Assembly (NCBI RefSeq): GCF_000219875.1 | Contig: NC_017167.1 | Coordinates: 2,689,361-2,753,360 of the forward strand | Source of the DNA: Alicyclobacillus acidocaldarius subsp. acidocaldarius Tc-4-1 | GTDB taxonomy: Bacteria > Bacillota > Bacilli > Alicyclobacillales > Alicyclobacillaceae | Reading direction: 5' to 3' | Length of the DNA stretch: 64,000 nucleotides | In this document: positions 59,974 to 64,000 of the stretch, one piece after another | Position numbering within the stretch: the stretch's first letter is position 1 | How the letters are laid out: every line of letters starts with the position of its first letter | The notes under the pieces: model-generated | The model's input: only the letters and a program-made list of their open reading frames with translations | The model's database searches: none | What the model was told of the DNA's origin: nothing | Translations under genes and position numbers: made by a program

Positions 59974-60474
59974 ATGAAGCCGAATCGTATCCTTGCGTGG
60001 ACCGCGATGGTCCTATTGGCCGCATGCGCAGTGGGCTGCGGGACGCCGCATATCGCGAAGCCCGCGGCTCCCCCGCCGTCGACTCCGCCCAGCAGTTCGC
60101 CGGTCATCATCGCAGAGGCACAGCTCAGTCCTCGATCCAAGGACGCCATCAACGCGTCGGCGACGCTCGTTGTCAACCGAGAGAATCAGACGCTCACGGT
60201 GTCGGTGGACGCCGTGCGCCTGGCGCCGCACCGCAAATACGGCGTGGTGCTCGTCGCGGCGCCAGGCGCGGAAGGCCCGTCGCGATGGCTCGGGACCTTC
60301 CAGGCTGACGCGCACGGCGAGGCCGCATACATGGCCGTTGTACAGCAGGTCACGAGCATTCCGGCTTCCGGCTGGCAGGTCGAACTCACGTCCGGCTCTA
60401 GCGTGCTGGCCGCAGGCGACGTGCACTTGGTGCCCATAAGCAACCAACTGCCGAAAAGCCTGCCCACGAATTGA
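59974..60474 (+). CDS. Putative lipoprotein of unknown function
   Basis: A 166-residue secreted protein. The signal peptide has a lipobox-like AACAVGC, then a Pro/Ser-rich linker (PAAPPPSTPPSSSP) and one beta-rich domain (INASATLVVNRENQTLTVSV, YGVVLVAAPG, WQVELTSGSS). The domain resembles small anti-sigma or CHRD-like envelope modules only loosely; I do not assign a family. ATG 59974 follows AGGGAGG. It is divergent from the TlpA-like gene. Confidence 0.7.
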   Translation: MKPNRILAWTAMVLLAACAVGCGTPHIAKPAAPPPSTPPSSSPVIIAEAQLSPRSKDAINASATLVVNRENQTLTVSVDAVRLAPHRKYGVVLVAAPGAEGPSRWLGTFQADAHGEAAYMAVVQQVTSIPASGWQVELTSGSSVLAAGDVHLVPISNQLPKSLPTN

Positions 60475-60505
60475 CCCCGCGCGCCCGGATCCGCACCTCG
60501 CGGCC

Positions 60506-61147
60506 TCACAGCGCCCCGACGGCGTTGAGAAACGCGCGCGCGATGACGAGGTGGCCGTTCAAATAGGGATGCACCCGATCCGGCGCCAACACCCAGGTGT
60601 TGAGGTGCGCGAGAAGGCGATCGAACTCGGCCTGCACGTCGACAAACGGGACGCGTTCGCTCGCCGCGACGTCGCGCATCGCCTCGATATACGCGTCCAC
60701 AGCCTTTCGCATCGGATCGCTGCGATTGGGCTCAAGGTAAAACGGACTCAGGAGAAACATCTCGCGCACGCGCGGCTTCGTCGTCTCAACGAGGCGTCGC
60801 AGCGTGTCCCGGTATTCGTCGATCCCGACGTGACGCTCAACGACGAGCGGCATGTCAAACTGGCGCCACACGTCGTTCACGCCGATCATGAGGCTCACGT
60901 AATCCGGCTGAAGCGCCATCACCTCGCCCTCCCAGCGCTGCGCCACGTCCGCCACCGTGTTGCCGCTTGTGCCCACATTCACCACGCGGATGCGCCAGTC
61001 GGGGTGAAGCGCTTGCAGATGCGCGTCCACAAGGGCGACGTAGCCGTTTCCGAGCCCACCGCGCGGCGCCTCGCCCACCGGATGCGCCCTGCCGCAGTCG
61101 GTAATGGAATCTCCCACCATCACGAGCTTAGACCCTGGTTCGATCAC
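60506..61147 (-). CDS. SGNH/GDSL-family hydrolase
   Basis: A 213-residue esterase. The four SGNH blocks are visible: the nucleophile Ser14 in MVGDSITDCGR, GTSGNT, GVNDVW and DRVHPYLNGH. Substrates of the family include acetylated sugars and lipids. GTG 61147 overlaps the stop of the RnfD-like gene as GTGA and follows GGAGGAG. Being last in the flavin operon suggests co-expression rather than a shared reaction. Confidence 0.88.
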   Translation of the reverse strand: MIEPGSKLVMVGDSITDCGRAHPVGEAPRGGLGNGYVALVDAHLQALHPDWRIRVVNVGTSGNTVADVAQRWEGEVMALQPDYVSLMIGVNDVWRQFDMPLVVERHVGIDEYRDTLRRLVETTKPRVREMFLLSPFYLEPNRSDPMRKAVDAYIEAMRDVAASERVPFVDVQAEFDRLLAHLNTWVLAPDRVHPYLNGHLVIARAFLNAVGAL

Positions 61148-61983
61148 GGCCTCTCCTCCCTCCGCGCCGATTGTAGCACATGGCGGCGCGCGCGGACGGC
61201 CGCGTAGGCGGCGTTCGCAGCGAGCAAGCCTAGGAAAGGATACAATAGCCCGCTCACGGCGAGGTAGACCGCCGCTGAGATACTCGCCGCCGCAGCGCCA
61301 AACGCCACCTGCTCCCACAGGCGGGACGGTGATGTCGGCGGATCGCTCGCCATGAAGCCCGCCGCGAAGAGCGTCGAATTGAAGATGGGATTGTGAAACG
61401 CGTCGGCGCCAAGGGCGCTGTGCATCGCGCCGGCGGCGAAGCAGATGGCGAGAAACACCGCCATATACGCAAAGAACGACGCAAACTTGCGGGCGCGCCA
61501 AAGGACCCCATACATCAAGGCGACGAGGATCGCGACATAGGCTGGGGGAAGCCCGCCGAGATCGCCCCACCAACTTTCGCTCGCGCCTGCTGCCGCGGAG
61601 AGGAGGAGGCCGACGGCGGCCGGATTGAAGACGTGCCGACGGCGAAGCCGAATCACATGTTTGGAGGCGACGGAGACGGCAGCCGTGGCTGGAGCGAGCC
61701 ACAGCGGGCTGTCCACAGCCAGCACCATGCCCACAATGGCCCCCGTGACGAGCGCCCCTTCCGGCACCGCGGGTCGAAGACCGCGGGCGCGCCGCAAGGC
61801 GAGATCGCACAGGACCGCAACGACCGTGGCCATCGCCATTTGAAGCAGCCCGCGCGGAGATCCGCTGCCCACGGCTGCCACAAGACCAAGCGCCCAGAGC
61901 GCCGCAGCGCAGACCGGCTTTGGCCTGCGCAGAAGCGCGCGCAGGCGCCGCCACGGCCACTTCGCCGCGTCACTCGAGCACAT
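61144..61983 (-). CDS. RnfD/NqrB-like membrane protein
   Basis: A 279-residue protein with eight to nine hydrophobic helices. HVFNPAAVGLLLSAA and FMASDPPTSPSRLWEQ match blocks of the RnfD/NqrB family, which moves electrons through membrane flavin. The usual SGAT flavinylation motif of RnfD was not seen here. ATG 61983 follows GGTGGAG and overlaps the upstream apbE by 14 bases. The order FMN-binding protein, ApbE, RnfD-like fits an envelope flavin electron-transfer system. Confidence 0.8.
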   Translation of the reverse strand: MCSSDAAKWPWRRLRALLRRPKPVCAAALWALGLVAAVGSGSPRGLLQMAMATVVAVLCDLALRRARGLRPAVPEGALVTGAIVGMVLAVDSPLWLAPATAAVSVASKHVIRLRRRHVFNPAAVGLLLSAAAGASESWWGDLGGLPPAYVAILVALMYGVLWRARKFASFFAYMAVFLAICFAAGAMHSALGADAFHNPIFNSTLFAAGFMASDPPTSPSRLWEQVAFGAAAASISAAVYLAVSGLLYPFLGLLAANAAYAAVRARRHVLQSARREERP

Positions 61984-62875
61984 GGATTCTCCACCCCCTC
62001 GTCTCCACGGATGTGCCGTCCTCGTACCACACCTTGGCCTGCGCGCCCGCCTCCTCGCACAGCGGCTCAAGCTCGTCCGGTTCCACCAACATGCAGGCCG
62101 TGGCGAGGCCGTCCGCCATCATGGCGTACGGCGCAACGACGGTCGCCGCCAGGGCCTGGGCTCGTCCGGGGCGCGGATACCACAGGTGAGAGGCCCCACG
62201 GGGGCTCCGCCGCGCGTACAGCCCGGACGAACACACGCTGCCCGAAGCCAAAGAAAATACCATCGGCACAAAGCCCGGGATCTCGTGGCGGACCTCAACC
62301 TCCCACGGACCGCCGCCTGGTGCGGAGCCAAACGCGGCCAGATCGCCGCCCGCGTTGACGAGCGCGCCGTCGAGAAGGGCGCCGCGAAGCCGCGCAAGGG
62401 CGAGATCCACCGCATAGCCCTTCGCCACGGCGCCGAGATCGAGGAGCAGGGGGCGGCGCGTTCGCACGGCTTGGCGCGCCGGGTCGAGGTCCACGTCGCG
62501 AAACGTCGCATCCGGCGAGCACTCGGGCCAAGCAAGTCGTTCGCCCGTCTGATAATCCCGATCAAAGCCGAGCGCGGCCAGGCGATGGCCGCATGCTGGA
62601 TCGAAGCGGCCGCCGGTCCACTCGGCGAGCCAGAGGGCAACCTGCAGCGGGTACCAGACGTGCGGCGACACGGGCACCCACACTCCGGGCGTCGCAGCGA
62701 TGCGCGCGACGTCGCTGTCCAGGCGAAACCGAGTCGCCACGGCCTCCACCTCGTAGAAGACGCCCGCCGCGTCGTCGAGCGCCCGCACCAGATCCTCCTC
62801 GCGCGCGCCCTCCCGCCACGCGGCCATGTCGATGCGCGTGTCCATAGCCATATACGCGCGGCGGACGTAGGTCAT
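61970..62875 (-). CDS. apbE: FAD:protein FMN transferase ApbE (module 2)
   Basis: A 301-residue ApbE paralogue. It shows MAMDTRIDMAAW, ATRFRLDSDVARI, FDPACGHRLAALG, LDLGAVAKGYAVD, VNAGGDLAAFG and the C-terminal ADGLATACML. No signal peptide is visible. ATG 62875 overlaps the FMN-binding gene stop as ATGA, with GGGGGAGA upstream. The adjacent SGAT protein is its obvious substrate. It differs clearly from the module 1 ApbE, so this is not a recent duplication. Confidence 0.9.
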   Translation of the reverse strand: MTYVRRAYMAMDTRIDMAAWREGAREEDLVRALDDAAGVFYEVEAVATRFRLDSDVARIAATPGVWVPVSPHVWYPLQVALWLAEWTGGRFDPACGHRLAALGFDRDYQTGERLAWPECSPDATFRDVDLDPARQAVRTRRPLLLDLGAVAKGYAVDLALARLRGALLDGALVNAGGDLAAFGSAPGGGPWEVEVRHEIPGFVPMVFSLASGSVCSSGLYARRSPRGASHLWYPRPGRAQALAATVVAPYAMMADGLATACMLVEPDELEPLCEEAGAQAKVWYEDGTSVETRGWRIHVLE

Positions 62876-63342
62876 GCGTCTCCCCCCGCAGAGCCCGGAT
62901 TTTTGGCCTCGTCAAGGGCCTGTTGCACGGCGAGCGCGAACGCGAAAGACGACAACGTTGCGCCGGAGACGAAGCGGATGTTGGCGGATTGCGCCTTCGT
63001 CACCTCGTCGGGCAGGGCGGGATCGATGTCGCTCTGCGGGTAATGCGTGTTGCAGCGGGTGATGACCACCTTGGCGATCCGCCCGCCGGCAATGGTGACC
63101 TCCACGTCGATGGTGCCGATTTGATCCGAACCGGACCCTCGATAGACGCCATCTCGATACCGCGTGCTCACCGTCCCCCGTTTTCCTTCACCCGCGTGTC
63201 GCTGGGAAGATGTCGGTGGAGAACCCTGTGACGCGCGGTGTGCGTAAGGCTCCGTGATGACGTAGCCGGCGGCGTACGCCGCCGCGAGGGCCGCGGTGCA
63301 GATGGCGACAAGCGGCGCGCGGCCCAACTTTCCCACGGACAT
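62872..63342 (-). CDS. FMN-binding domain protein, predicted flavinylation target
   Basis: A 156-residue protein. One N-terminal helix (VAICTAALAAAYAAGYVI) is followed by a polar linker and an FMN_bind domain: YRDGVYRGSG, IDVEVTIAGGRIAKVVI. The motif VSGATLSS near residue 128 is the ApbE target; the Thr is the expected FMN attachment site. ATG 63342 has AAGGAG three bases upstream; an in-frame GTG at 63336 has better spacing. It is first in an operon with apbE and an RnfD-like gene. FMN is predicted to face outward. Confidence 0.88.
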   Translation of the reverse strand: MSVGKLGRAPLVAICTAALAAAYAAGYVITEPYAHRASQGSPPTSSQRHAGEGKRGTVSTRYRDGVYRGSGSDQIGTIDVEVTIAGGRIAKVVITRCNTHYPQSDIDPALPDEVTKAQSANIRFVSGATLSSFAFALAVQQALDEAKNPGSAGGDA

Positions 63343-63398
63343 CTACTCCTTCGAGAAACCTCTGTCCGCAGTATAACCGTTCTCTCTGAAAGACGAAT

Positions 63399-63420
63399 GG
63401 AGCCAGCCCGGGCTGGCTCC
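63399..63420 (-). terminator. Perfect 22-base palindrome, probable terminator
   Basis: Arms GGAGCCAGCCC and GGGCTGGCTCC with no spacer. It lies after the small gene at 63437-63649 and before the FMN-binding operon. The minus-strand flank ATTCGTCTTTC is only moderately T-rich. Confidence 0.5.
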
Positions 63421-63436
63421 AACATTCATCCTTTGT

Positions 63437-63649
63437 TCACTCCTCCGCGCACGCGCCGCGGTTGTAGCCAAGCACCAGGTACGTCCGCCCGTCCACTGCG
63501 GACACCTCCTGATACCCGTGGGTCAGGAGCGTGTACACAGCGTCGCGGGCGAGCTCTCCCCGATGGATGTCCGGCGCACCCGCGCTCTTCACCACCCGCA
63601 CCACGCGATTCGTGCGCTTGTCGATGGTGAGAACCACGACATGCTCCAC
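63437..63649 (-). CDS. Hypothetical protein, 70 residues
   Basis: I do not recognise the family. The small soluble protein starts VEHVVVLTIDKRTNRVVRVV and contains HRGELARDAVYTLLTHGYQE, then a final strand YLVLGYN. GTG 63649 is preceded by GAGGTGA at five bases. The frame continues upstream without family-like sequence. It lies between two terminators on the minus strand and so is probably its own unit. Confidence 0.5.
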   Translation of the reverse strand: MEHVVVLTIDKRTNRVVRVVKSAGAPDIHRGELARDAVYTLLTHGYQEVSAVDGRTYLVLGYNRGACAEE

Positions 63650-63805
63650 GCCTCTCACCTCGCTTCCAGAGAGCGGTGTGTCCGCGCGGACACCGTATCG
63701 TGTGCGAGGCGAGGCTTGCGCGGCATGGACAAAAGGTCCGCCAGGCGCAAAAAGGGGCCCCGGCCGCGAACGCGCCGCGGCGAGGAGCCCGCCTATGCTC
63801 ACGCG

Positions 63806-63833
63806 AAAGGCCGATCGCGAGTCGCGATCGGCC
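63806..63833 (-). terminator. Intrinsic terminator at the right end
   Basis: Eleven-base arms GGCCGATCGCG and CGCGATCGGCC with a three-base loop, followed by TTT on the minus strand. It ends the partial gene at the window edge. Confidence 0.75.
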
Positions 63834-63845
63834 CTGTTCAGCGAT

Positions 63846-64000
63846 TCACGCGATCTCATCCGGGACGATGGTCGCTCGCAAATCCCGCAGGTGCCCATCC
63901 GGCGTGTACAGGATGGCATCGGCCGTCCCGGCCTGATACGCGTCCTGCACCTGCGCTTTGGTCAGGCTGAGCCCGTCGCTCGCTTCCTCGAGCCCGAGGG
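63846..64000 (-). CDS. C-terminal part of an unidentified gene (partial)
   Basis: The last 50 codons of a gene that enters from beyond the window. The readable end contains LTKAQVQDAYQAGTADAILY, then TPDGHLRDLRATIVPDEIA and a TGA stop. I do not recognise it. The terminator at 63806-63833 follows directly, which supports a real gene end. Confidence 0.55.
   Translation of the reverse strand, partial: LGLEEASDGLSLTKAQVQDAYQAGTADAILYTPDGHLRDLRATIVPDEIA

Noticed and set aside
60506..61960. 484-codon frame covering the SGNH hydrolase and beyond
   Set aside because: The first 270 codons run out of frame through the RnfD-like gene; GTG 61147 with GGAGGAG is the clear start.

Overview
The window looks like a chromosome segment from a high-GC, spore-forming, flagellated Firmicute, most probably an Alicyclobacillus-type bacillus. 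This rests on recalled gene content and synteny, not on a search. The strongest clue is that a long stretch follows the Bacillus subtilis comF - yvyF - flgM - flgN - flgK - flgL - hag - fliD - fliT/fliS - hpf - secA - prfB order almost gene for gene. Strong AGGAGG-type ribosome binding sites, many GTG/TTG starts, a tiny YjcZ-type sporulation protein gene and a programmed-frameshift prfB fit the same picture.

Layout. 1-7.7 kb is a glycolate/lactate utilisation locus: an LctP-family permease, malate synthase, an IclR regulator, and glycolate oxidase subunits D, F and E. Two related palindromic sites, one before malate synthase and one before the oxidase operon, mark a probable IclR regulon. 8-9.7 kb holds a PgaC/PgaD-like polysaccharide synthase pair. 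9.7-14 kb is mixed: a protein disulfide oxidoreductase with a textbook promoter containing an ATACCC/GGGTAT operator, an AHSA1-type protein, membrane proteins, tRNA-Gly and tRNA-Ile2. 13.9-20.6 kb carries a cyclase, zwf, prfB, secA and a frameshifted hpf.

20.7-36.1 kb is the motility region. Two GT4 glycosyltransferases and a methyltransferase sit between hpf and the flagellar genes. The gene in the fliS position is an in-frame fusion of a SunS-like GT2 glycosyltransferase, a TPR-like region and a FliS flagellin chaperone. Then follow a FliT-like gene, fliD, flagellin, flgL, flgK, flgN, flgM, a compact FliA-like sigma factor, yvyF and comFC, and a PhoP/PhoR-like two-component system. fliW, csrA and flaG are missing from their usual places. 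The fusion suggests that flagellin is glycosylated while held by its export chaperone.

36.2-47.4 kb holds an XRE-TPR regulator, an orphan NarL-type response regulator, metK, a TagA-family glycosyltransferase, an MFS exporter, phosphoglucomutase, a dienelactone hydrolase, a MogA/MoaB protein, proC and an alpha/beta hydrolase. 47.6-48.4 kb is an eight-tRNA operon (Tyr, His, Gln, Ala, Asn, Glu, fMet, Phe). 48.4-53.5 kb holds small conserved genes, PhzF, an ABC1/UbiB kinase with a coiled-coil partner, and an RsuA-type pseudouridine synthase.

53.7-64 kb is rich in redox and flavin functions. One module has a peptidoglycan-binding protein with 15 GSSSS repeats, ApbE and a ferric-reductase-like protein. 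A second has an FMN-binding protein with an SGAT flavinylation motif, a second ApbE and an RnfD/NqrB-like membrane protein. A CcdA plus thioredoxin-like lipoprotein pair and a LacI regulator divergent from an aldo/keto reductase lie between them.
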